From: Paraburkholderia sp. IMGN_8
GTDB taxonomy: Bacteria > Pseudomonadota > Gammaproteobacteria > Burkholderiales > Burkholderiaceae
DNA length: 64,000 nucleotides
NCBI RefSeq assembly: GCF_038050405.1
Contig: NZ_CP150901.1
Location: forward strand, 3,782,001-3,846,000
Direction: 5' to 3'
The translations under genes were made by a program, and so were the position numbers. Positions 56,359 to 64,000 of this stretch are shown here, piece after piece (positions within the stretch are counted from its first letter, which is position 1; every line of letters starts with the position of its first letter). The notes below the pieces were generated by a model that saw nothing but the letters and a program-made list of their open reading frames with translations, searched no databases and was not told the origin of the DNA.

Positions 56359-59076
56359 ATGGCCCACAACCTCCACAAAACGCTCAAGGAATTCGACAGC
56401 GGTTCCGGCAAAGGCAAGTTCTACTCCCTGCCGCAACTCGGCAAGGCACTGAACATCAAGATCGACCGCCTGCCGGTTTCGATCCGTATCGTGCTGGAAT
56501 CGGTGCTGCGTAACTATGACGGCAAGAAGATCGCCGAAGAACACATCGAGCAACTCGCGAACTGGAAGCCGAACGCTGCACGCGTCGACGAAATCCCGTT
56601 CGTCGTGTCGCGCGTCGTGCTGCAAGACTTTACGGGCGTGCCGCTGCTCGCTGACATCGCTGCAATGCGCGGTGTTGCGCAACGCGTCGGCAAGAACCCG
56701 AAATCGATCGAGCCGCTGGTCCCGGTGGATCTGGTTGTCGACCACTCGGTGCAGATCGATCACTTCCGCGAAAAGAACGCGCTCGACCTGAACATGAAAC
56801 TGGAATTCCAGCGCAACAACGAGCGCTACCAGTTCATGAAGTGGGGCATGCAGGCATTCGACACGTTCAAGGTCGTGCCGCCGGGCGTCGGTATCGTTCA
56901 CCAGGTGAACCTGGAATACCTCGCACGCGGCGTTCACAAGAAGGCCGAAGGCGCGGACACCGTCTACTACCCGGATTCGCTGGTCGGCACCGACAGCCAC
57001 ACCACCATGATCAACGGCATCGGCGTGGTGGGCTGGGGCGTGGGCGGTATCGAAGCTGAAGCCGGCATGCTCGGCCAGCCGGTGTACTTCCTGACGCCGG
57101 ACGTGGTCGGCGTCGAATTGAAGGGCAAGCTGCGCGAAGGCGTGACGGCGACTGACCTGGTCCTGACCGTGACCGAACTGCTGCGTAAGGAAAAGGTTGT
57201 CGGCAAGTTTGTCGAGTTCTTTGGCGAAGGCACGAAATCGCTGTCGCTGCCGGACCGCGCGACGATCGGCAACATGGCGCCGGAATACGGCGCGACGATG
57301 GGCTTCTTCCCGGTCGACGAAAAAACCATCGACTACTTCAAGGGCACGGGCCGTACCGACGCTGAAATCTCCGCCTTCGAAAACTACTTCAAGGCACAAG
57401 GCCTGTTCGGTATTCCGAAGGCTGGCCAGATCGACTACACCAAGGTCGTCACGCTGGATCTCGGCACGGTTGCGCCGTCGCTGGCAGGTCCGAAGCGCCC
57501 GCAAGACCGCATCGAAATCGGCAATGTGAAGTCGACCTTCAGCGACCTGTTCTCGAAGCCGGTTGCAGAAAACGGTTTTGCGAAGAAGGAAGCCGATCTG
57601 GACGCGCAATACACCACGAGCAACGGCGTCAACGTGAAGAACGGCGACATCCTGATCGCTGCCATCACGTCGTGCACCAACACGTCGAACCCGAGCGTGC
57701 TGCTGGCCGCCGGCCTGCTGGCCAAGAAGGCGGTGGAAGCCGGCTTGACGGTCGCTCCGCACATCAAGACCTCGCTGGCGCCGGGATCGCGCATCGTCAC
57801 GGAATACCTGACGAAGACCGACCTGCTGAAGTACCTCGACAAGCTCGGCTTCACGCTGGCCGCTTACGGTTGCACGACCTGTATCGGCAACGCGGGCGAC
57901 CTGACGCCGGAACTGAACGAAGCGATCACGAAGAACGACATCGTCGCGGCAGCGGTGCTGTCGGGCAACCGTAACTTCGAAGCGCGTATCCACCCGAACA
58001 TCCGCGCGAACTTCCTGGCCTCGCCGCCGCTGGTCGTCGCTTACGCGATTGCGGGCAACATCACGCGCGACCTGATGACCGAGCCGGTTGGCAAGGGCAA
58101 GGGCGGCAAGGACATCTACCTGGGCGACATCTGGCCGACCAGCGAAGAAGTCAACGACCTGCTCAAGTTCGCGCTGGACGCTGACGCGTTCCGCAAGAAC
58201 TACTCGCAGCTCACCAAGAAGGGCGACCTGTGGAGCAAGATCGAAGGCGAAGAAGGTCAAGTCTACGACTGGCCGAAGTCGACCTACATCGCTGAGCCGC
58301 CGTTCTTCGGCAAGGACTTCTCGATGACGCCGGCCGACAGCATTGCTGCGGTCACGAACGCACGCGCGCTTGGCATCTTCGGTGACTCGGTCACGACCGA
58401 CCACATCAGCCCGGCTGGCTCGATCAAGGAAGACTCGCCGGCAGGCAAGTGGCTGAAGGCAAACGGCGTGCAGAAGGCCGACTTCAACAGCTACGGCTCG
58501 CGCCGTGGCAACCACGACGTGATGATGCGCGGCACGTTCGCGAACGTCCGGATCAAGAACCTGATGATCCCGGCGAAGGCAGACGGCTCGCGCGTGGAAG
58601 GCGGCCTGACCGTTCACCAGCCGAGTGGTGAACAAGAGTCGATCTATGACGCAGCGATGAAGTACATCGACGCCGGCACGCCGACCATCGTGTTCGCGGG
58701 CGAAGAGTACGGCACGGGCTCGTCGCGCGACTGGGCTGCGAAGGGTACGCAACTGCTGGGCGTGAAGGCTGTGGTCGCACGCAGCTTCGAGCGGATCCAC
58801 CGTTCGAACCTGGTGGGCATGGGCGTTCTGCCGCTGCAGTTCAAGGGCTCGGATAGCGTGCAATCGCTCGGTATCACCGGCGAAGAAACGTACGACATCG
58901 AAGGCCTGGGCGCTGACTTCAAGCCGCAACAGGAAGTGACGCTGGTGATTCGCGGCAAGGACGGCAAGGAAAAGCGTGTGCCGGTGCTGCTGCGTATCGA
59001 TACGCCGATTGAAGTGGACTACTACAAGCACGGCGGGATTCTGCCGTTTGTGTTGCGTTCGCTGCTGGCTGCTTAA
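56359..59076 (+). CDS. acnA: Aconitate hydratase A
   Basis: AcnA interconverts citrate and isocitrate and, with PrpD, can hydrate 2-methyl-cis-aconitate. The 905-residue protein has the normal AcnA size and the four-domain order. The [4Fe-4S] cysteines are C439 (SCTNTSNP), C505 and C508 (GCTTCIGN). [16 protein letters not shown] of the swivel domain is intact. AAGGA precedes the ATG. It is the last gene of the rightward run, 50 bp after prpD, and is followed by two tandem terminators. Confidence 0.97.
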   Translation: MAHNLHKTLKEFDSGSGKGKFYSLPQLGKALNIKIDRLPVSIRIVLESVLRNYDGKKIAEEHIEQLANWKPNAARVDEIPFVVSRVVLQDFTGVPLLADIAAMRGVAQRVGKNPKSIEPLVPVDLVVDHSVQIDHFREKNALDLNMKLEFQRNNERYQFMKWGMQAFDTFKVVPPGVGIVHQVNLEYLARGVHKKAEGADTVYYPDSLVGTDSHTTMINGIGVVGWGVGGIEAEAGMLGQPVYFLTPDVVGVELKGKLREGVTATDLVLTVTELLRKEKVVGKFVEFFGEGTKSLSLPDRATIGNMAPEYGATMGFFPVDEKTIDYFKGTGRTDAEISAFENYFKAQGLFGIPKAGQIDYTKVVTLDLGTVAPSLAGPKRPQDRIEIGNVKSTFSDLFSKPVAENGFAKKEADLDAQYTTSNGVNVKNGDILIAAITSCTNTSNPSVLLAAGLLAKKAVEAGLTVAPHIKTSLAPGSRIVTEYLTKTDLLKYLDKLGFTLAAYGCTTCIGNAGDLTPELNEAITKNDIVAAAVLSGNRNFEARIHPNIRANFLASPPLVVAYAIAGNITRDLMTEPVGKGKGGKDIYLGDIWPTSEEVNDLLKFALDADAFRKNYSQLTKKGDLWSKIEGEEGQVYDWPKSTYIAEPPFFGKDFSMTPADSIAAVTNARALGIFGDSVTTDHISPAGSIKEDSPAGKWLKANGVQKADFNSYGSRRGNHDVMMRGTFANVRIKNLMIPAKADGSRVEGGLTVHQPSGEQESIYDAAMKYIDAGTPTIVFAGEEYGTGSSRDWAAKGTQLLGVKAVVARSFERIHRSNLVGMGVLPLQFKGSDSVQSLGITGEETYDIEGLGADFKPQQEVTLVIRGKDGKEKRVPVLLRIDTPIEVDYYKHGGILPFVLRSLLAA

Positions 59077-59106
59077 GGCCGGCGGTAGAGCAAGCGGTTT
59101 TGCAGG

Positions 59107-59167
59107 AGCTGCGTCCTGTGGAGGACGCAGCTGATTTTTGAAGCCCGACTTTGGTCGGGCTTTTTTT
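59107..59167 (+). terminator. Two tandem intrinsic terminators after acnA
   Basis: The first is a perfect 11-bp stem, AGCTGCGTCCT / AGGACGCAGCT, at 59107-59132, followed by GATTTTTG. The second is AAGCCCGAC / GTCGGGCTT at 59141-59162, followed by a T-run. They end acnA transcription ahead of the convergent gene at 59176. Confidence 0.9.
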
Positions 59168-59175
59168 GTGGTCTT

Positions 59176-60225
59176 TTACTTTTGGCCGCGGCCACTTTGG
59201 AAAGCATCCGGGTTGTCGGTAATCCGGCGTTGGGTCATGCGGGTGTTCCACTCAGTGTCACCCGGTACGGGCACGGCGGCGCGCGTGGTAACGTGTGCGC
59301 GCTGCTGCGAGGCCCAGTTGAGCAACGCTGCCTGGTCGAATGTGTCGTTTCCGGCCGACGAACGCGCGATCCATTCCGGCTGCTTCGACACGGAAGGCCG
59401 CGTGGCAGGACGAACGGTGCGGCTCAACGCGAGGCGCTCTTCGACATGCACCTCGGTCATGCGTGCTCCCGCGACTTTGCGCTTCGCCTTTGCGGGGCGG
59501 GTTGTCGGGGCTTCGCGGGTGGAAGCTTGCACAGTCGGCTGCTGCACGGCGCGCCGCGATAGCTGCGTGTGCTCGCTTCGAGGCGCCGGCGCAGCGGCAA
59601 CGGGGCTTGGCGCGGCTGCCTTAGGCACCATGCTGGCTACCGAAGGCACACTCTGCTGAATTGTCTGCGCCTCTTCAACTGCCAACTGAGCCAGCTTGAT
59701 CGGCTCTTGAGAATGATCGACGACGGACGGGCTGCTGACCACCGGCACAGCCGGCAGCGTCACGGCCAGTTCGCTCGCCTTGTTGGCGTCTCTCGTCGCG
59801 CATGTAGCCAGCAACCCGGCCAGCGCAATGCTGCAACCCACGAAGATCGCCCCCCCCAGTACGTAATCCGAACGCGACGAGCGCGGACGTACCATGCCTG
59901 TCTCAAGGTAGCGCTTTGCTTCAGCCATCGCCGCGTCGAAGCGGCGGGAATCCACACGTTGCGGCGGCACCTTATAGAGCAAAACGTGCTTCGCGCCCGG
60001 AGGAAACGGACTTGGGTGTGCCCGCTGCGGCCGGCGTTGCACCGCGTCCTGCACCGCCTGTTGTGCTTCGGTCTGAGCCACAGGTTTGGGTTCGCATTGC
60101 ACTGCGTGTTGTGCCGCGACCCGCGCCGTACGTCGTCGCGAGCCGAAAGGCGGCGGCAAACCATCAAATGGCAGCGGCTCCGGGATCGCCAGTGCGCCTT
60201 CGATCAAGTCCAGCGGTCGGTTCAT
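59176..60225 (-). CDS. Unrecognised bitopic membrane protein with long Pro/Ala-rich tails
   Basis: A 349-residue protein I do not recognise. The N-terminal 120 residues are cytoplasmic-looking, rich in Gln, Pro and Arg (repeated AVQ and QAVQ runs), and contain a short conserved-looking segment (KHVLLYKVPPQRVDSRRFDAAM). One hydrophobic helix follows (121-141), then a long low-complexity Ala/Pro/Thr region (about 150-290). The start at 60225 follows GGAG. It lies 183 bp downstream of the fimbrial adhesin on the same strand, so it may belong to that locus, but nothing in its sequence shows a role. The strong composition bias makes family assignment hard. Confidence 0.65.
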   Translation of the reverse strand: MNRPLDLIEGALAIPEPLPFDGLPPPFGSRRRTARVAAQHAVQCEPKPVAQTEAQQAVQDAVQRRPQRAHPSPFPPGAKHVLLYKVPPQRVDSRRFDAAMAEAKRYLETGMVRPRSSRSDYVLGGAIFVGCSIALAGLLATCATRDANKASELAVTLPAVPVVSSPSVVDHSQEPIKLAQLAVEEAQTIQQSVPSVASMVPKAAAPSPVAAAPAPRSEHTQLSRRAVQQPTVQASTREAPTTRPAKAKRKVAGARMTEVHVEERLALSRTVRPATRPSVSKQPEWIARSSAGNDTFDQAALLNWASQQRAHVTTRAAVPVPGDTEWNTRMTQRRITDNPDAFQSGRGQK

Positions 60226-60408
60226 CGTATGGTGCTCCGGTGAGGGGCGCATCGCAGATTCGATGCCGAAAACGGACTCGCCGCGACAGAAGCTTCCGTC
60301 GCGGCGAGTCTGGTCGCAAGCCGTCCGTGACACAGCGTGGGCGTCCTGCGAGTGGCCGCCCCGGGCATCCGCCCGCGGTGCCGGCCGCGGCCGCGAAGCG
60401 CGTGCACG

Positions 60409-61461
60409 CTACATATAACTGATGGTATAGGTGGCGGTGGCGTTGGCCGGCCCGGGGGTAATGGTGCCGGTGGTCTGGTAATAGCGGGCCGAGAACGGAA
60501 GCTCGATGTGTCCGTCCGATTGCCATCGCGAGGTGACGTCCCATGCTGAGCCGAATTGCACGGATGTCTGCGAGCCGGAATCGCCTTTCAGGACCTGCAC
60601 GCCGACGCCGGTAGCCGCGCCGGTCTGCGACGACAACGCCAGCACGCCGGCGCTTTCATAACCGGATACGGTCTGGCCGTCCAGCGTCAGCGCGACGGAG
60701 AACGCGCCGGTACTGCCCTGTTTGCAGTCGAGTTCCAGCGTGAAATCCCGCGACGGCGAGGTTGAACCGATGCCGGATCCGAGACCCGACTTGCCATTGG
60801 CCGCAAACGTGCCGAGATTGACCACGGGATTGGTGTCTCCGACGACCGAACACGTGCTCTTGGTAAACACCACGAAATCTTGCAGGCCCCTGATGAAATA
60901 CATCGCATTGCCAGACTGGACCAGCAAATTCTGGCTCGGGTCCGCCACGCTAAGCACGTGCACATAGTTGCTCGGCAACTTGCTGTCGGAGCTCGTGGGG
61001 GTCGCCCCGATCTTGACCAACTCGATGTCCACGGTGAATGGCACGGAAACGCTCTTGGTCACCGAGTCGACCAGCACATCGGTTTTCCAATCGGCCGCGG
61101 TATTGCCGCGATCGCCGTTGTAAGTCACGTAGATTGCCAGGCCATTGCCGATCCGGGTGCTGGTGGTCAGGTCGGGGCGGCGCACATACGCGTATTGGCT
61201 CGTCAACGGGTAAGTGATATTCAGCAGGCAATTGGCGGTACGGCTGACGCCATAGGCGCTCATCAGCACCGTGCCGATCGGCGCGTCCTCCGGCACCAGG
61301 ATTTTCTGGGTCATGTCAAGCAGCACGACGCTTTCGCCGCTACCCACCGAACAGTTCAGCGTCGCATGCGCTGTTCCGGTGCCGAGCAGACTCAGCGCCA
61401 CCCAGGGCAGCAGGCGCCGTATCGACGAGCGCCCGAGTTTCAGTATGGTTTCCTTGATCAC
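60409..61461 (-). CDS. Fimbrial adhesin/tip protein of a chaperone-usher system
   Basis: A 350-residue secreted protein. A signal peptide (about 1-35, ending TAHA) is followed by an N-terminal lectin-like region and a C-terminal pilin domain. That domain starts near CSVVGDTNPVVNLG and ends with the typical penultimate-aromatic strand TATYTISYM. The two-domain layout matches tip adhesins such as FimH. The start is a GTG at 61461 with AAGGAC 6 bp upstream; the longer open frame begins inside the usher gap. It follows the usher by 66 bp. Receptor specificity cannot be inferred. Confidence 0.85.
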   Translation of the reverse strand: MIKETILKLGRSSIRRLLPWVALSLLGTGTAHATLNCSVGSGESVVLLDMTQKILVPEDAPIGTVLMSAYGVSRTANCLLNITYPLTSQYAYVRRPDLTTSTRIGNGLAIYVTYNGDRGNTAADWKTDVLVDSVTKSVSVPFTVDIELVKIGATPTSSDSKLPSNYVHVLSVADPSQNLLVQSGNAMYFIRGLQDFVVFTKSTCSVVGDTNPVVNLGTFAANGKSGLGSGIGSTSPSRDFTLELDCKQGSTGAFSVALTLDGQTVSGYESAGVLALSSQTGAATGVGVQVLKGDSGSQTSVQFGSAWDVTSRWQSDGHIELPFSARYYQTTGTITPGPANATATYTISYM

Positions 61462-61527
61462 AATTGTCCTTTTATCAACATGGGAAGTCGCCACGCAGGT
61501 GGCTGCCGCAGTCGCGGGCACGCATGT

Positions 61528-64000
61528 TCAACCCGATGTCTGCACCGGCCTGTGCGAGCGCGTCGACGCGGCCTGGTTCGCTTCCGGCGCGAGCGGCTGG
61601 CACACCGCGTCGAAACGTTGCAGATGCTTGAGGGGGCCCGACTTGCCGTCCGCGGAGGCCGGCGTCTGCTCGGGCAACATGAGCAGGCAGCTATTGCGAT
61701 CTTGCTGGCCCCACTTGACGATCAGCTTCTCGACTCCCTCGGCGAGGCGCGCGTACAACTGCCCGTTCTGACCGACGGTGCCGACCGCGTTGCCCGCCGG
61801 ATCGACCACGGAGGCGCCGAACGGCAGCACGTTGCCGCCAGGCAGCGTTCCCCGCACCAGGACCGGCCGCCCGACCACGGTGCCGTAGCGGACTTTGACG
61901 ATTGCGCCGTTCCGGGGCGCAACCTGTTGCCGCGTCGTGAGAAGCTCGACGTCGTCGGGAAGCCCGTTGGGATCGATGGACAGTTCGTTGAGCCGGTACG
62001 GATTCAGGTACGGCACCACCGCACGGCCATCGCCGTCGAGCACGACGGCCGAATACCCGAGCACACGCGCACCGGCGGCCGCAGGCGCTTCCACGATCGC
62101 GATCGACTGCGAGTTGTACGGCGAAGCCGTGACACCGCCGGCATCGGCGACCAGCATCCCGCTGGCGCCCGCAGACATCGCGCGATAGCGGTCGGCCACA
62201 TCGAAGCTGCCCTGCAGCGCGCTGTAGTGCGAGCGGTACAACACCGACCCGTTGCCGCCGACGTCACGGTTCGACTCTCGCGTCACGCCGATGCTGTAGT
62301 CGAGGGAGTTGTCTTTCAGTGCCGTGCCGTTGACGGTGGAGCGCACGCTGGTGCCATCCGACCCGTTGGTCGCGGCCACGTTGAGCGTCGGCGCGCGCGA
62401 CTTGCCACCCAGCGGCACGGACAGCGACAGCATGACGATGTTTTCCATCCGCCCCAGCGAGGTACGGCTGCGGCTCACCGAGGCCGTATAGCCCAGTGAA
62501 CGGAAGCTGTTGCTGTAGCCGATCTGGAATTGGGTGTCGCTGCCCGAACGGTCCCAGAAGTTCTGGCTGTAGCCGCTGATGTAGAGATTGCCGCCGCGCT
62601 GGCCGAGGCCCTGGCTCGCTGTCACCGAGAGCCGGTTACGCGGCCTGCTCGTCGCCCACGAGGAATCGCTCAGCGTGCCGCGCCGCGCCTGGTCGCTGTA
62701 CTGCAGCGCATTCTGCAGGTCCATGTAGCCCGACGACGAGAAACGGTACGCCGCCACCGACAGATTGCTGTTGGTGGCCGTGATCAGCTTGCTGTACGTT
62801 GCACGCACGCTGGTGCCGTTGCGCTTGAAGCCGCCGGACGACGCCCATGACTTGGTGATATCGAGCGCGACCGCGCCCACGGGGGTGCTGAGCGCTCCGC
62901 CCGCGAGTACGGCGCCGTAGTCGTTGGTGAACTGGGCTCCCGCATACGCGGTGAAGCTGTTGGACAGGCCTCGTTGCACGGTTGCCTGGACCACCTTCGG
63001 CAGGTAGCTCAGCCCGCTGTATCGCACCGTACCGGCGACCACGCTGTAACGCGTCCTGCCGGGACGCAGCAGTTGCGCGACCGACGCGTAGGGCACCTTG
63101 AACTCCTGGACACGGCCGTCGGCCTCCGTCACCGTGACATTGAGGTCGCCGCCGTACCCGGTCGGGTACAGATCTTCGATCACGAATGCGCCCGGCGCAA
63201 CCGAGGTCTCATACAGCACGGCATCGCCCTGGCGCACCGTCACACGAGCGTTGGTTTGCGCGATGCCGCGGACCACCGGCGCGTACCCGCGCATCGACTC
63301 CGGCCACATCTGGTCATCGGTCGCAAGCTGTACGCCGCGAAATGCAAAGGTGTCGAAGATCTCGCCGCTGGTGTTGGATTCGCCCAGCGTCACGCGCGCC
63401 TTCAGCGGCGTGATGTCCCGTTGCACGTAGGTCCGGATCGAGCTGTAGCGAGAAGGTTCGCGTTCGCGCCATTGGTACGAGCCGCTATGGCGGAACATCC
63501 AGCCGCCGACGTTAAAGCCGGCATTGATGCCGACGTAGGCCGACTGCTGCGTCAGGTTGCCTGACTCGCTGCGATAGAAGGTGGCGTTGTAGCCCAGCAT
63601 GCCCGCCGTGACGCCCGAATCCCACAGCGCCGGGTCGACGTAACCCCGGGCGCGGCGGCGCAGCATTGCCTGCGGCAGGCTGACGTCGAGCCGAAGGTCC
63701 GCGGTGTCGAGGCTGGCGTGCGCGCCGTCGGTCAGCTCCTCGATGGTGACGCAGCCGGCCGGGTCGGCCAGCCGCGCGAGCGTGTCCGTGGGGACCTGTG
63801 CGACATCGATGGCCAGCCGATCGAACAGAGTGCGCGACACGCAGATGCGCGCAGCCCCGTCGGGGCCGTCGCCCGACTTGACGGCAACGGTTTCGCGGGC
63901 GATGAAGCGATCCGCCACATAGACGTCGACACGGTACTCGCCGGGCAGCAGCGGGTTACCGTTGGCGAACCGGGACAAATCGACGGTCTCGCCCGAACCG
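61528..64000 (-). CDS. Fimbrial outer-membrane usher, 5-prime end beyond the window
   Basis: The visible 823 residues form a PapC/FimD-type usher that threads subunits from the periplasmic chaperone to the cell surface. Seen are the N-terminal domain (LLPGEYRVDVYVADR), the beta-barrel with plug region (GVQLATDDQMWPESMRGYAPVVRG), and the C-terminal domain with RGTLPGGNVLPFGASVVD. The signal peptide and the first residues lie past position 64000; the frame is open to the edge, so the apparent methionine near 63978 is a TTG codon and not a start. The chaperone and major pilin presumably lie to the right. Confidence 0.92.
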   Translation of the reverse strand, partial: GSGETVDLSRFANGNPLLPGEYRVDVYVADRFIARETVAVKSGDGPDGAARICVSRTLFDRLAIDVAQVPTDTLARLADPAGCVTIEELTDGAHASLDTADLRLDVSLPQAMLRRRARGYVDPALWDSGVTAGMLGYNATFYRSESGNLTQQSAYVGINAGFNVGGWMFRHSGSYQWREREPSRYSSIRTYVQRDITPLKARVTLGESNTSGEIFDTFAFRGVQLATDDQMWPESMRGYAPVVRGIAQTNARVTVRQGDAVLYETSVAPGAFVIEDLYPTGYGGDLNVTVTEADGRVQEFKVPYASVAQLLRPGRTRYSVVAGTVRYSGLSYLPKVVQATVQRGLSNSFTAYAGAQFTNDYGAVLAGGALSTPVGAVALDITKSWASSGGFKRNGTSVRATYSKLITATNSNLSVAAYRFSSSGYMDLQNALQYSDQARRGTLSDSSWATSRPRNRLSVTASQGLGQRGGNLYISGYSQNFWDRSGSDTQFQIGYSNSFRSLGYTASVSRSRTSLGRMENIVMLSLSVPLGGKSRAPTLNVAATNGSDGTSVRSTVNGTALKDNSLDYSIGVTRESNRDVGGNGSVLYRSHYSALQGSFDVADRYRAMSAGASGMLVADAGGVTASPYNSQSIAIVEAPAAAGARVLGYSAVVLDGDGRAVVPYLNPYRLNELSIDPNGLPDDVELLTTRQQVAPRNGAIVKVRYGTVVGRPVLVRGTLPGGNVLPFGASVVDPAGNAVGTVGQNGQLYARLAEGVEKLIVKWGQQDRNSCLLMLPEQTPASADGKSGPLKHLQRFDAVCQPLAPEANQAASTRSHRPVQTSG

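Noticed and set aside
56314..59031. A 905-codon open frame antisense to acnA
   Set aside because: It mirrors acnA exactly in extent, is rich in Arg, His and Val, has no family motif, and is explained by codon bias of the GC-rich coding strand.

Overview
The window is GC-rich, densely coded beta-proteobacterial DNA, most probably from a Paraburkholderia or related Burkholderia-like species. The clues are the gene orders (leuC-ecn-leuD-leuB-asd-fimV-truA-trpF-trpB-methyltransferase-trpA-accD-folC-SPOR-cvpA-purF-metZ, and gltA-sdhE-sdhBADC beside mdh), the strong G/C third-position bias, and GC-rich hairpin repeats typical of Burkholderiales. From memory of related genomes this set of loci usually sits on the second chromosome; that is inference. 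No tRNA, rRNA, CRISPR array, prophage or transposase was seen.

Layout. (1) 1-177: end of a small membrane protein. (2) 595-19122: one co-directional operon of seven alpha-glucan and trehalose enzymes, glgE, treS-mak, glgB, glgX, treZ, malQ, treY. Four of the six junctions are 4-8 bp stop/start overlaps. (3) 19123-20153: a gene-free 1-kb inverted-repeat element. (4) 20159-23743: a DUF21-CBS membrane protein, a histidine-kinase-like protein that has lost its ATP site, an FKBP isomerase and an AraC regulator. (5) 23816-43027, all minus strand: a 19-kb biosynthetic supra-operon for leucine, aspartate semialdehyde, tryptophan, fatty-acid initiation, folate, purine and methionine, with an orphan DNA methyltransferase between trpB and trpA, a FimV-like polar protein and a very small entericidin lipoprotein. 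(6) 43028-44105: a poorly coding gap with a decayed AraC fragment and the gltA terminator. (7) 44106-59076: a TCA and propionate locus. gntR, sdhCDAB, sdhE and gltA run leftwards. Divergently run mdh, a CitE-like lyase, prpC, a small MliC-like secreted protein, prpD and acnA. (8) 59176-64000: the end of a chaperone-usher fimbrial locus (usher cut by the window edge, adhesin) and an unrecognised bitopic membrane protein.

How it works together. The first operon joins two routes between alpha-glucan and trehalose. TreS-Mak turns trehalose into maltose and then maltose-1-phosphate; GlgE and GlgB build branched glucan from it; GlgX, MalQ, TreY and TreZ debranch, remodel and reconvert glucan to trehalose. 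Region 7 groups most of the oxidative TCA cycle with methylcitrate synthase and dehydratase. Its divergent promoter region carries a perfect 20-bp palindrome next to a GntR/UTRA regulator gene.

Points most worth a second look: the catalytically degenerate extra GH13 domain on GlgE, the large inverted-repeat element, the structured leader plus terminator before metZ, the ATP-site-less kinase homologue, the methyltransferase inside trpBA, and the gntR/mdh palindrome.
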